Notes: generated by a model from the letters alone, not told the origin. A stretch of DNA of 64,000 nucleotides from Sphingomonas sp. Leaf357 (GCF_001423845.1 NZ_LMPM01000001.1:614001-678000), one strand, 5' to 3'; positions 1 through 9,577 are shown, counted from the first letter of the stretch. Translations and numbers: made by a program.

Positions 1-1
1 A

Positions 2-145
2 CCCAACCAGGTTGGGCTCGGGCTCGGCCTGCACATCGCTTCCGAAATCGCCAAGGCGCACGATGGAACGCTTGAGGTGACTTCGGACGAGCACCAAACG
101 CGCTTCACATTTTCGATGCCGTTGACGAGACAGCCGCCGGGTTAG
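2..145 (+). CDS. Histidine kinase, C-terminal fragment
   Basis: Only the last 47 codons are in the window; the gene enters from the left edge and stops at TAG 143-145. The visible peptide carries the G2 box of a HATPase_c domain (GLGLGLHIASEIAKAHDG) followed by the final beta strands (TRFTFSMPL), the usual end of a sensor histidine kinase that autophosphorylates and passes phosphate to a receiver. Sensor and phosphoacceptor domains lie outside the window. Its stop overlaps by four bases the stop of the convergent receiver gene, so the two are neighbours but not co-transcribed. Kinase identity is clear from the G2 box; the signal sensed is unknown. Confidence 0.8.
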   Translation, partial: PNQVGLGLGLHIASEIAKAHDGTLEVTSDEHQTRFTFSMPLTRQPPG

Positions 146-519
146 GCCGCGAACGCCATCTTGCGAAAGGCAGCACCGATCGCGGGTCGGTCCATCGGCT
201 TGCGGAAGACCAGTCCCGGCGGCGCGCACGGCAAGCAGGCCTCCGGTGTCGCCGTCACGAAGATCACGGGGATCGCCCCGAGTTCACCGCAGATCGCCTT
301 TACTGCAAGCGGGCCCGTGCCTTCGAGCAGCGATACGTCCGACAGGATGAAATCGGGCCGGATGGTGCGGGACGCATCGATCGCACCCCGCTGGCTATCG
401 GCGAAGCTGAACGTCAGCGCACCGTAGCGCCCAAGCAGGTCTTCCAAATCGAGCGCGATAAGCGGCTCGTCCTCGATGATCAGCACATGGCACAAACCGC
501 TTCTCCAGACCCAAGCCAC
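142..519 (-). CDS. Stand-alone response regulator receiver protein
   Basis: A 125-residue protein made of one receiver domain. Visible landmarks: the acidic pocket IIEDEP near residue 15, the predicted phosphoacceptor Asp in FILSDVSLL near residue 60, the conserved Thr in FVTATP near 89 and the Lys in FRKPM near 107. There is no output domain, so it is probably a CheY-like or phosphorelay intermediate. The first ten residues look poorly conserved; translation may begin at an internal TTG or GTG a few codons before VLIIEDE. It converges on the histidine kinase fragment, which may be its partner (inference). The spacing of the G-A-P loop between strands beta4 and alpha4 (TPEACLPCAPPG) is atypical. 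Confidence 0.85.
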   Translation of the reverse strand: MAWVWRSGLCHVLIIEDEPLIALDLEDLLGRYGALTFSFADSQRGAIDASRTIRPDFILSDVSLLEGTGPLAVKAICGELGAIPVIFVTATPEACLPCAPPGLVFRKPMDRPAIGAAFRKMAFAA

Positions 520-831
520 CCCAACGCGTCAGCTATGGGATCGGGCACATTGCGCACTGCGGTGGGGTGCGTGAAGGCTCGTCGACATCATGACGGGCAG
601 AATTTGGCGGCGGAAAACGACGTGATGAACAGGAGTCGGGCGGTTGCGGCTAGTCCGTTTTCTCTCGCGTACCGTAAAAAGCCGCTGGCGTTCGGACGGC
701 GGCTTTGGCCACCCACCCACGCTGAATATCGCAAATCCTATATGCATAAAATACGGCAAGCCTCACCTCGAGCGAAGTGGGTGGCCAGAAAAGGGGAATA
801 TATTCGCGACGACGCCCGGTCCGGCACAATT
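520..831. other. Intergenic region with chemoreceptor terminator
   Basis: These 312 bases separate the start of the receiver gene from the stop of the chemoreceptor gene, both on the minus strand. A terminator-like hairpin sits in the middle. The promoter of the receiver gene should lie between the hairpin and 519, but I could not pick a convincing -35/-10 pair. Open frames crossing this stretch have no recognisable content. Confidence 0.5.
676..706 (-). terminator. Rho-independent terminator downstream of the chemoreceptor
   Basis: Read on the minus strand, arm AAAGCCGC and arm GCGGCTTT (8 bp perfect) close a 13-base loop and are followed by a run of five T. It lies about 125 bases past the chemoreceptor stop codon and would prevent read-through into the receiver gene. 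Confidence 0.65.
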
Positions 832-2637
832 TTAACAGGCAAGTTCCGCTGCCCTCGACCGAGCAGGGGGGCTGAGGTGGACCGCTCGCTTTACAGCCGC
901 GCGACCGCCGCTGCTGACGATGAACTGGCTGGAACGTTGTGAAAGCCGGCCGACTTCCGACACCAGATTGCGCGCGGCGGCCGAGGTTTGCTCGACCATG
1001 GCGGCATTCTGCTGGGTGGATCGGTCCATCGTGCCGATCGCGGCGGAGATTTCGGTGATCGCGGCGGACTGTGCCTGATTGTCGCTCGCCATGCGGGCGA
1101 CGAGGCGGTGGACCTCGCCGACATCGTCGGAGATCGTCACCAGCGCGTCGTCCACCTTGTGAACCGCATCGACGGCAGTGACGATATCGGCCTGGGTCAC
1201 GGTCAGTTGGTCGCGCGCTGTCTTGGCCTCCTCCTCGGCGCGCATCGCCAGGGCCGAAACAAGGTCCGCGACCACTGCGAAGCCACGCCCGGCCTCGCCC
1301 GCGCGCCCGGCCTCGACCGCAGCGTTCATTGCCAGAACGCGGGTCTGGAACGCGATCTTGTCGAGCCCTTCGATCACGGCATCGATGCCCTTGGCACTGC
1401 CGGATACCCGCCCCATCGCCTGTACGGCCTTGTCCGCGACGTCCCGCCCGTCGCTGACGATGGTCAATGCCTGATCGGTGCGTTCCGCCGTCTGGGCCGC
1501 CGCCGTGGCGCTGGTCCGCAACCGGCCGTCCATCTGCGCCACCGACGCGGCGGTCTGCTCCAGGCTGGCGGCATTGCTTTCGGTGCGCCGCGCGAGATCC
1601 TCGGACGCCTCGGCGATCTCGTTCGACCCGGTGTGGATCGTGGTCGCGCTTTCACCGACCGCTGCGATCAGCGTTCGCAGATTGCCGAGCGCGTCGTTGA
1701 AATTGCTTTTCAACGACGCGTATTCCGCCGGAAAATCGATCGAGATGCTGGCCGTCAGATCGCCCGTCGACAGCGTCGCGAGCTGGTCGCTGAGCGTTTC
1801 CACCACCAGCTTCTGTTCGGCATCCGAACGCGCCTTGCGGGCATCGTCGGCCTGCTTGCCGCGGGCCGCATCCTGGAAGACGACGACGGCGCGGGCCATG
1901 TCGCCAAGCTCGTCGCGGCGGACGATGTCGGGGACGGCGAGATCGTGCTGGCCCGTGGCGAGCTCCGCCATGGATTTCGTCAGGCGCGTGATCGGTCGCG
2001 CGATCGCCTGGCTCAACACCACCGCCAGGCCAGTCGCCAGGCCGATCAGGGCCAGGCCGCCGATGATCAGCGCGATCGTCGCGGTGGCGATGGCTTTGTC
2101 CTGCTGCGCGGAATTGTCCTCGATGTTCTTGGTTTCGGTCGCACGGAGTTCGCGCAAGGGGATCGCGACCTTGCTGACCAGCACCTTGTCGCCGGCCGCG
2201 CGCACTTCCGCCTGGGCTTCCTCGCGCCCGCCGTCCCGCACGCGCTCGATCAGCCGATCGCCCCAATTCTTCCGCCATGCCAAGGTCTCGCTACGCGACT
2301 GGACGACCAGTGCCCGGCGCGCGGGATCGGTCAGCAAGCCTTCCAGCTCGACCGACGTCTTGTCGTATTCGTCGCGCGCTTCGTTGTAGGATTTGAGGTA
2401 CGTCGCGTCCGACGTCACCAGGAAGCCACGGAACTGGCTGTTCTGACGCAGCATCGAGGTTTCCAGCGTCAACGCCTTGGCGAAGATCGACTGACTGAGG
2501 TTGTTCTTCTCGGTCGATTCGCGGATCTGGCTGATATTCGTGAAGAACACCAACATCATGATCGCGGCCGCCGCGCTGACGGCGATGAAGGAAAGACCCA
2601 GCTTTCGCGGGATGCTGAGAGCGGTCAACATGGCCAT
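832..2637 (-). CDS. Methyl-accepting chemotaxis protein
   Basis: A 601-residue transmembrane chemoreceptor that should signal to CheW/CheA. The open frame runs much further upstream but overlaps the DUF2332 gene there; the natural start is the ATG at 2637 (or 2631), just before the first membrane helix (residues about 14-34). A helical periplasmic sensor resembling CHASE3 follows (about 35-185), then a second membrane helix, a HAMP domain (ARPITRLTKSMAEL) and a long cytoplasmic coiled coil. The hairpin tip is at residues 429-468 (AFQTRVLAMNAAVEAG). The tip departs from consensus: AFQTN is AFQTR, and the usual EVR after GFAVVA is LVS. It follows the DUF2332 gene by 49 bases and may share its transcript. 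No cheA, cheW or cheY is in the window. Confidence 0.92.
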   Translation of the reverse strand: MAMLTALSIPRKLGLSFIAVSAAAAIMMLVFFTNISQIRESTEKNNLSQSIFAKALTLETSMLRQNSQFRGFLVTSDATYLKSYNEARDEYDKTSVELEGLLTDPARRALVVQSRSETLAWRKNWGDRLIERVRDGGREEAQAEVRAAGDKVLVSKVAIPLRELRATETKNIEDNSAQQDKAIATATIALIIGGLALIGLATGLAVVLSQAIARPITRLTKSMAELATGQHDLAVPDIVRRDELGDMARAVVVFQDAARGKQADDARKARSDAEQKLVVETLSDQLATLSTGDLTASISIDFPAEYASLKSNFNDALGNLRTLIAAVGESATTIHTGSNEIAEASEDLARRTESNAASLEQTAASVAQMDGRLRTSATAAAQTAERTDQALTIVSDGRDVADKAVQAMGRVSGSAKGIDAVIEGLDKIAFQTRVLAMNAAVEAGRAGEAGRGFAVVADLVSALAMRAEEEAKTARDQLTVTQADIVTAVDAVHKVDDALVTISDDVGEVHRLVARMASDNQAQSAAITEISAAIGTMDRSTQQNAAMVEQTSAAARNLVSEVGRLSQRSSQFIVSSGGRAAVKRAVHLSPPARSRAAELAC

Positions 2638-2686
2638 ATGCTCCGGGTAAGGTTGGCGTTCGAAGGAAAAGTCGGTCGGGACGAGG

Positions 2687-3739
2687 TCATGGACCGGTCC
2701 AGTCGATCCAGGCGGCATAGGCATGGCAGCGGGCGAGATCGCGCTTGATGCCGCCGGGCCAACTCGTCGTCTGCAGCACCACGTCCGTGCGATCGGCGTT
2801 CCATTCGTATTGGATCCACACCAGGGGGCGTTTCGCACTGGCCCGGCCGGCGGCGGCCTGGATCGCGCTTGCCACCCGCGCTCGATCGTCGGCGTGAAGA
2901 TATTGCAGCACCATCGAATGGAACACGACGCGGCAGACGCCTTCGTCCTGCGGACCGAGCAGCTGCCGTTCGATCCAGTCCGCGGCAGTGCCCCGGTCGA
3001 TGCGCGGCGGATGATCGCGGGCGATCGCCAGCGCACGTTCCAGACGCTCGGCGCGTTCCGGCTGGTCGGCCCAGACATAGGCCAGCAACCGTTCGCGCGT
3101 GGCCGCGTCGGCGGGATCGAGCGGATCGATATCGACGCCCCGCGCGGACACCACGTCGATCGCCGCGGGCCGGATTGCCGGCCCGGTCCAGTGCGGCGAA
3201 AGCCGGACGTTGGATGCGGAGTCTCCGATGACGACCCCGCCCAGATCGTAGGAATAGCGCGCAAGATTGAGGTTGAGGCCGGCGCTCGACCCGAGTTCGA
3301 GCAGTTCGAACGGCAGCCCGTGATCGGCGTGCGCCACCAGCAGCGCGAGAACAATCGCCGCCGACCGTCCGACCTCGTTGGTTTGCGGCGTACGTCGCAT
3401 CCATGTCGCGATGAAATCGTCTTCCTGCGCCAGTGCCGCCGCGACCGGCCCATCGAAATCGCCGCCTTTGCGGGCGTAGAGCTCGCCGAGCGCCGGAACG
3501 CCGCCGCGCCGGGCCAGCGCGTGCAGCGCGCCGTTGAAGCGCATCGCCATTGCGGCGCGGGCGGGATCCCCTGGCCAGTTCGCGATCATTTGGCGTGTCG
3601 TCGGCGCATGGGAAAGCTGGCGCTGCCCCGCTTCCAATATCCGGGCCACGAACGGCGAGCCCAGTCTGCGGGCCACCGACGCCTGACGGATCAGCTCAGC
3701 TTCATTCACGCAGGCATGCATCATAGCGTTGTCGTCCAC
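2687..3739 (-). CDS. DUF2332 family protein
   Basis: A 350-residue soluble protein matching the DUF2332 family, whose members contain a methyltransferase-like Rossmann core; the glycine-rich motif LLELGSSAGLNLNL lies near residues 143-156. The C-terminal part has the family-like stretches VVFHSMVLQYL and PLVWIQYEWN. No experimentally established function is known to me. The start chosen is ATG 3739; a second Met lies five codons later. It is upstream of the chemoreceptor with a 49-base gap and could be co-transcribed with it, but a functional link is unproven. Confidence 0.8.
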   Translation of the reverse strand: MDDNAMMHACVNEAELIRQASVARRLGSPFVARILEAGQRQLSHAPTTRQMIANWPGDPARAAMAMRFNGALHALARRGGVPALGELYARKGGDFDGPVAAALAQEDDFIATWMRRTPQTNEVGRSAAIVLALLVAHADHGLPFELLELGSSAGLNLNLARYSYDLGGVVIGDSASNVRLSPHWTGPAIRPAAIDVVSARGVDIDPLDPADAATRERLLAYVWADQPERAERLERALAIARDHPPRIDRGTAADWIERQLLGPQDEGVCRVVFHSMVLQYLHADDRARVASAIQAAAGRASAKRPLVWIQYEWNADRTDVVLQTTSWPGGIKRDLARCHAYAAWIDWTGP

Positions 3740-3851
3740 GTTTTCGGGAGCGGGGTCTGAATCATCGTCGTCCGCCGCATCGTCGGTTCGGCGCGGTCGG
3801 CGCTCGGAGCCCGGATTATGTTGGCCGCGCCCGACCGGCTCTGTCCCATCA

Positions 3852-6344
3852 TCAGAAATCGAAACGGGCCGACGCGGACAGCGTGCGACCGTTCAGGACC
3901 TTGGCGCTCACGACCCCGTTCGCCGGGATCGTCGCGCTCAGGATGTTGGTGATCGCGATGGTGTCGAACAGATTGTTGGCGTTGAGCGAGAGCTGAAGCC
4001 GTCGCGCGAGCCGAAACTGCACGAACGCGTTGGTCGTGACGTATCCGGGCATCTTAAGCAGATTCGCATCCGCCGCGTAGCTGTCGGTGGTGCCGATGAA
4101 CACCGCGCCGATGTCGAAGCGATCGGTCGTGATCTGCGGCGTGGCCTGGAAGATCAGATCCGCCTGATGACGCGGGACGTTCCCGACGATCTCCGGGCTG
4201 ACACCGTCGGCGACGATCCTCGCCTTGGTGTAGGTCGCGCCGGCGGTCAGACTGAAGATGCCATGCCGGTAGCCGCCTTCGAACTCGGCGCCGATCGCAC
4301 GATATCGGCGGGCGATCGGCTGGCCGTTCGTCGTATCGATATTCGTGTCCTGTGCCTTGGCCCAGAAGCCGGTCAGGTTCAGCGTCAGGCCGGCATCGCG
4401 GTATTTCGCGCCGATCTCTGCCTGTTGGACGGGATCATAGACCGCGTCGGGGAGGTTGAGACCGCCGGTGGTGGCGCTGACGATCGGCGAAAACAGGATC
4501 CGGTCGGCATTGGCGCGCGCACCGCGGCTATAGCGCCCGAAGACCGAGAAGGGTTCGGCGATGCGGACGTTGACGCCGGCCGAATAGGACAGGTACCGGT
4601 AGGCGTAATCCACCGGTGCCGGAGCCGTGAGCGGCGTGACGCCGACCTTGGTTTCCGCCGGCGAGAGGACGCCGTCGCCATTCATGTCGCGCGACACCAC
4701 GCCGATCCGTCCGCCGCCCAGCTCCGACCCGAAGATCGACCCTCGGGCACTGCCGACATCGTAGCGCAGGCTGCCGCCGATCGCGACTTTGCCGATATGA
4801 TAGTTGAGCGAGGCGAACGGCGCATTGACGCCGTAATCGACGCGAAGCCGCCGTCGCAGCGAGGCGGGCGCGAAGGCGAAGGTATAGGATCCCACGCCAT
4901 TCGACGTCGTCTGCACCCCGGCGGCGGTGGCGACGTCGATCAGCGCGGCATTGCCGCCGCCGCGCACCTCGATCAGTTGCGTGGTCCACAGCGTGTCTTG
5001 GTCGATCGCCTGTCGCGAGGCGTAGAAGCCTGCCGTCGTCGTCAGTTCGCCGCCGCCGATGTGCCAGGTCCGGCTGGCCCGTAGATCGTTGGTGACGTTG
5101 TCCATTCCGGCAAACGGGATGTTCTGGGTCGTCGCCGCCACCAGCAGGCCGTTGCCGTTCAGCGTCGTGGGATCGGCGATCGCGGTACCGGCCAGCGGCC
5201 CGCTGGCATAGCTCAGCCGCGCGCCCGGGCCGGCGAAGAACGCGGCCGGCTGCGCCGCGGGCAGGAAATTGGGATTGATCGCCGCCACCATCCGCCCGCC
5301 GATATCGGCGAAGCGGAACTTCTCGATCACCGTCCAGTCGCCGAGATCGATCCTGGCCTCCACCCCGAACGCCTTCACGACCGCATGCTGCCCTTCGCGC
5401 AGGTCCACGCTGGTCGGGGTGTTGTCGGCGCCCAACAGGGTGATCGACGGATTGTATCTCGACAGGAGCGTATCCCTGGTCGGATCGAAATTGGCGACGG
5501 CCGAATATTTGGGGTCGCCGTCGGTGCCTGAGACGCGCAGCGGCACATTGTCGTAATATGGCGAGCGATCGTCGAGATACTTGCCGTACAGGCGGATATA
5601 GCCGCCCGGGAACGTCTTGGTGACGTTCAGCTTGATCTGGCCGCCCTTCTGCGCGTCGTAGCCGGCGCGGCGCGGGCCTTCGCCCTGGCGGTAGAAGCCG
5701 CCGACGTGCAGGCGCAGGCTGTCGCTCAGATGCAGGCCATAGTCGAAATCGGCGCGATATTGGCGATAATCCAGGCCCGACGTCAGCGCGACCGCGCCGC
5801 CCTCGGTCTCGCCGGTCTTCGAAATGAAGTTGATGATGCCGCCCGGCGAGTTCGATGCGAAGGTCGAGGCCGAACCGCCGCGGATCACGTCGACCTGCTG
5901 GAGGCTGAGGTCGGCGCGCAGGAACATGTCGGCACCGGTGAAGGCGATGTCGCCGAACTCCAGCACCGGCAGACCGTCTTCCTCAAGCTGGACGAACTTG
6001 GCGCCCGACGAGGCGATCGGCAGGCCGCGGATCGAGATGTTGGCATTGCCCTCGCCGTTCGACGCCTCCGACCGCACGCCCGGAATGTCACGCATCAATT
6101 CGCCGATCGACTGCGGCGCCAGCTTGGCGATGTCGGCTTCGCGCAGCGAACTGGTCGAGGTCGCGCTGTCGAGACGGTCGCGCCCCTTGGCGACGCCGGT
6201 GGTGACCGTATCGGCATCCTTCCGCAACGGCGCGGGTCGAGCATCCGGCTCGACCGCGGTCGGTGCCGGATCGGCGTCGCGTGCATGGGCCTGGCCGGCG
6301 ATGGCGAACAGGCTGGCACCCAGCAATAACGTGACTTTGTTCAT
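3852..6344 (-). CDS. TonB-dependent outer-membrane receptor (copy 1)
   Basis: An 830-residue TonB-dependent transporter. I start it at ATG 6344, preceded by a GGGGGG ribosome-binding run; this gives a signal peptide ending AGQAHA and discards an upstream extension. A TonB-box-like stretch (DTVTTGVAKGR) is followed by the plug domain (about residues 50-190, with NISIRGLP and IRGGSASTFASNSPGGIINF) and a 22-strand barrel ending in the aromatic C-terminus SARFDF. An EF-hand-like loop DMNGDGVLSPAE occurs near residue 550 in a barrel loop. It is a close paralogue of the next receiver, with near-identical DNA in the plug. The substrate cannot be deduced; no transporter or enzyme genes adjoin it. Confidence 0.93.
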   Translation of the reverse strand: MNKVTLLLGASLFAIAGQAHARDADPAPTAVEPDARPAPLRKDADTVTTGVAKGRDRLDSATSTSSLREADIAKLAPQSIGELMRDIPGVRSEASNGEGNANISIRGLPIASSGAKFVQLEEDGLPVLEFGDIAFTGADMFLRADLSLQQVDVIRGGSASTFASNSPGGIINFISKTGETEGGAVALTSGLDYRQYRADFDYGLHLSDSLRLHVGGFYRQGEGPRRAGYDAQKGGQIKLNVTKTFPGGYIRLYGKYLDDRSPYYDNVPLRVSGTDGDPKYSAVANFDPTRDTLLSRYNPSITLLGADNTPTSVDLREGQHAVVKAFGVEARIDLGDWTVIEKFRFADIGGRMVAAINPNFLPAAQPAAFFAGPGARLSYASGPLAGTAIADPTTLNGNGLLVAATTQNIPFAGMDNVTNDLRASRTWHIGGGELTTTAGFYASRQAIDQDTLWTTQLIEVRGGGNAALIDVATAAGVQTTSNGVGSYTFAFAPASLRRRLRVDYGVNAPFASLNYHIGKVAIGGSLRYDVGSARGSIFGSELGGGRIGVVSRDMNGDGVLSPAETKVGVTPLTAPAPVDYAYRYLSYSAGVNVRIAEPFSVFGRYSRGARANADRILFSPIVSATTGGLNLPDAVYDPVQQAEIGAKYRDAGLTLNLTGFWAKAQDTNIDTTNGQPIARRYRAIGAEFEGGYRHGIFSLTAGATYTKARIVADGVSPEIVGNVPRHQADLIFQATPQITTDRFDIGAVFIGTTDSYAADANLLKMPGYVTTNAFVQFRLARRLQLSLNANNLFDTIAITNILSATIPANGVVSAKVLNGRTLSASARFDF

Positions 6345-6538
6345 AAACCCCCCGGTGAATATACAGGACATGGCCCCATGCCCGCGAACCTTGGATCGTC
6401 CGATCGCCGCATCGACGACGCGCGCCGGGACCGGCCGGCCCGATGCACAGGCCGGCGATCCCACCGCCGCCGGCCATCAAGTCGTTGCGATCAAGACTCT
6501 GATATCGTTAATGATTCGCGCGGCCGGTCGCTGCCGCG

Positions 6539-9028
6539 TCAAAAGTCGAGGCGCGCCGTCAACGCCGTGGTCCGGCCGTTCAGCACTCTGGCGTTCACCA
6601 CCCCGCTCGCCGGGATGGCGGCGCTATCGACGCCGGTTAGCGCCGTCACGTCGAAGAGGTTGTTCGCGTTGAGCGACAATAGCAGGCGCTGCATCGGGCG
6701 GAACTGGACGAAGGCGTTGGTCGTGACGTAACCCGGCATCTTGAGCAGGTTGGTGTCCTGCGCATAGCTGCCGGTCGTGCCGATGAACACCGCGCCGAGG
6801 CTGAAGCGATCGGTCGTGAGCTGCGGCGTCGCCTGGAAGATGACGCTCGCCTGATGGCGCGGCACGTTGCCGATGACCGCCGCATTGACGCCGTCGGCGA
6901 CGATGTTGGCCTTGGTGTAGGTCGCACCCGCCGTCAGGCCGAAAATGCCCCGGCGGATCCCACCTTCGAATTCGGCACCGTATGCGCGGTACTGGCGGCT
7001 GATCACCCCGCCGCCGCCGGTGTCGAGATTGGTATCCTGCGCCTTGGCCCAGAAACCGGTCAGGTTCAGCGTAAGCCCCGATCGACGGAATTTGGCGCCG
7101 ATTTCGGCCTGGCGGACCGGATCGTACGCTGCATTGGGCACCAGCAGGCTACCGTCGATCTGACTGAGGCTCGGCGTGAACAGGATGCGGTCGGCCGAGG
7201 CGCGCGCGCCGCGGCTGTAGCGGCCGAACACCGCGAACGCGTCGGCGATCCGGTAGTTCACCCCGGCCGAATAGGACAAATAGCGATAATCATAGTCGAG
7301 CGGCGCCGGCGCGGAGAGCGGCGTGATGCCGACCCGGGTTTCCGCGATTGAAATTACGCCGTCGCCATTGATGTCGCGCGACACCCGGCCGACGCGACCG
7401 CCACCGGCGTCGGCCGAAAAGAGCGTGCCGTTGACGCTGCCGAAATCGTACCGCAGGCTGGCACCGATCGCGACCTTGCCGATATGGTAATTGACCGAAC
7501 CGAACGGCGCATTGATGCCATAATCGATATAGGTGCGGCGGCGTGCCCGGCCGGGAGCGAAATAGATGTCGTAGGACAACACGCCGTCCAGCGTCACCGG
7601 CTGTCCGGCGGCGTTGGTGATGTTGACCAATGCCGCGCGACCGTCGCCGCGCACTTCCAGCAGCTTGGTGGTGAACATGACATTCGTGTCGATCGACTGG
7701 CGCGATGCGTAGAAGCCGGCCGTCGTGGTCAGTTCGCCACCGCCGATGTTCCAGGTCCGGCTCGCCCGGATATCGTTGGTGACGTTGGCGAGGCTGTCGA
7801 TCCGCCGGTCCTGGAACGTCGTCGCGGCCAGCAGTCCGTTGCCGTTCAGTCCGGCGGGATTGGTGATGGCGGTGCCGGCCTGCGGACCGTTGGCATAGGA
7901 CAGGGTCGCGCCGACGCCGCCATAGGTCGCCGCGGTGGCCGCCGCCGGCATGATGACCGGAGCGAGCGAACCGACGAACCGGCCGCCGATATCGGCGAAA
8001 CGGAACTTTTCCATCACGGTCCAGCCACCGACATTCAACTGCGCTTCGACGCCCAACGATTTCACGATGGCGTGCTGCCCCTCGCGGACGTCGTCGGTGA
8101 CGACCGAATTGTCCGGGCCGAGCAGAGTGAGCGACTGATTGTATCGGGACAGTATCGAATCCCTTGTGGGGTCGAAATTGGCAACGGCCGAATATTGCGG
8201 ATCGCCGTTGGTACCCGTCACGCGCAATGGGACGGTTTCGTAATAGGGCGTACGATCGTCGAGATACTTGCCGTACAGGCGGATATAGCCGCCATCGAAC
8301 GTCTTCGTGACGTTCATCTTGATCTGGCCGCCCTTTTGCGCATCGTAACCGGTGCGGCGTGGGCCTTCCCCCTGACGGTAGAAGCCCCCGACGTGCAGGC
8401 GCAACGTATCGCTGAGCTTCATCCCGTAATCGAAATCGGCGCGATACTGGTCGTAGTCGAGTCCCGTGCTGAGCGCGACCGCGCCGCCCTCGGTCTCGCC
8501 AGTCTTCGAAATGAAGTTGATGATGCCGCCCGGCGAGTTCGATGCGAAGGTCGAGGCCGAACCGCCGCGGATCACGTCGACCTGCTGAAGGCTGAGGTCG
8601 GCGCGCAGGAACATGTCGGCGGCGGTATACGCCATGTCGCCGAATTCGAGTACCGGCAGGCCATCTTCCTGCAACTGGACGAACTTGGCACCGGCCGTCG
8701 CGATCGGCAGGCCGCGGATCGAGATGTTGGCGTTGCCCTCGCCGTTCGACGCTTCCGACCGCACGCCCGGAATGTCGCGCATCAGTTCGCCGATCGACTG
8801 CGGCGCCAGCTTGGCGATATCGGCTTCGCGCAGCGAACTGGTCGAGGTCGCGCTGTCGAGACGGTCGCGCCCCTTGGCGACGCCGGTGGTGACCGTATCG
8901 GCATCCTTATGGGATGAAGCGGGCTGCGCGTCCGCATCGCCGGGGGCGGCCACCGGCATCGTTTCCGCCATGGCGGGCGTCATCACGCAAAATGGCGCAA
9001 TTGCCGCGCTAAGATAAAAAAGTTTCAT
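6539..9028 (-). CDS. TonB-dependent outer-membrane receptor (copy 2)
   Basis: An 829-residue paralogue of the preceding receptor, in the same orientation and 194 bases upstream of it. Start ATG 9028 follows a GGGGG ribosome-binding run and gives a signal peptide ending TPAMA. Plug and barrel layout are the same, ending ALTARLDF. An EF-hand-like loop DINGDGVISIAE is near residue 548. Over the plug the two genes are almost identical in DNA, while the extracellular loops of the barrel differ, so the substrates may differ. Tandem duplication with later loop divergence, or ongoing gene conversion, explains the pattern. Substrate unknown. Confidence 0.93.
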   Translation of the reverse strand: MKLFYLSAAIAPFCVMTPAMAETMPVAAPGDADAQPASSHKDADTVTTGVAKGRDRLDSATSTSSLREADIAKLAPQSIGELMRDIPGVRSEASNGEGNANISIRGLPIATAGAKFVQLQEDGLPVLEFGDMAYTAADMFLRADLSLQQVDVIRGGSASTFASNSPGGIINFISKTGETEGGAVALSTGLDYDQYRADFDYGMKLSDTLRLHVGGFYRQGEGPRRTGYDAQKGGQIKMNVTKTFDGGYIRLYGKYLDDRTPYYETVPLRVTGTNGDPQYSAVANFDPTRDSILSRYNQSLTLLGPDNSVVTDDVREGQHAIVKSLGVEAQLNVGGWTVMEKFRFADIGGRFVGSLAPVIMPAAATAATYGGVGATLSYANGPQAGTAITNPAGLNGNGLLAATTFQDRRIDSLANVTNDIRASRTWNIGGGELTTTAGFYASRQSIDTNVMFTTKLLEVRGDGRAALVNITNAAGQPVTLDGVLSYDIYFAPGRARRRTYIDYGINAPFGSVNYHIGKVAIGASLRYDFGSVNGTLFSADAGGGRVGRVSRDINGDGVISIAETRVGITPLSAPAPLDYDYRYLSYSAGVNYRIADAFAVFGRYSRGARASADRILFTPSLSQIDGSLLVPNAAYDPVRQAEIGAKFRRSGLTLNLTGFWAKAQDTNLDTGGGGVISRQYRAYGAEFEGGIRRGIFGLTAGATYTKANIVADGVNAAVIGNVPRHQASVIFQATPQLTTDRFSLGAVFIGTTGSYAQDTNLLKMPGYVTTNAFVQFRPMQRLLLSLNANNLFDVTALTGVDSAAIPASGVVNARVLNGRTTALTARLDF

Positions 9029-9577
9029 CGAGTCCCCCGATATGCATCCCGTCCGCAACGATGCGCGGTCATCGCTGCCATGATAGGATAGGTTTCGATC
9101 GGGTGGTCGATCTCGCTCGATTTTTGCAGTAACGGCAAGTATTCAGGAGCTGCGAGATCACGAGCACCAGCCGTGAAATCGCATGCTCGGACATCGCCTG
9201 TCGAAAAACGGAGTTGGCGTTTCACGGCCTTGGCAGCATGCTTCCACCAGCTTTTGAGCTTGGGGATGGAATTCAATGAGAATCGTTCGCGCTTCGGTGC
9301 GCAGCTGCGGCTTGCAACGCGCTTTTATGGCGATTGCGACGGTTCGTCGATGCGTGTGATACTAGGATAGACGACATTACGTCGACGATGATGTGCTGCG
9401 AAATCCTTTTGAATTGCCGACACTGACGCGACCTGCATGGGATCGACGCGATAGCCATGGCGGGACGATCTGGGGATTTTGGATCGCGATGGCCCATCCG
9501 GCGCGGCCGGCCGATGTCCTCCAGTACAACCAGCCGATAATTTGCGCTAGGAAGGTGCGGTCCCTATTGCGGAAAAC
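9029..9577. other. Intergenic region, no supported gene
   Basis: These 549 bases lie upstream of receptor copy 2 and downstream of dprA, and are less GC-rich than the flanks. They should contain the promoter and any operator of the receptor gene. Short open frames are present on both strands, but none has a recognisable domain, a good ribosome-binding site or coding-like composition. Confidence 0.4.

Noticed and set aside
988..2748. Long plus-strand open frame opposite the chemoreceptor
   Set aside because: It is antisense to a clearly conserved gene; composition is Arg/Gly/Asp-rich as expected for the mirror of GC-rich coding DNA.
2640..3453. Long upstream extension of the chemoreceptor reading frame (to 3453)
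   Set aside because: It lies entirely across the DUF2332 gene in another frame, is Arg/Ser-rich without domains, and the receptor has a natural start just before its first membrane helix.
9025..9276. 83-codon minus-strand frame upstream of the second TonB receptor
   Set aside because: No domain, no ribosome-binding site, Cys/His-containing low-quality sequence and overlap with the receptor start region.
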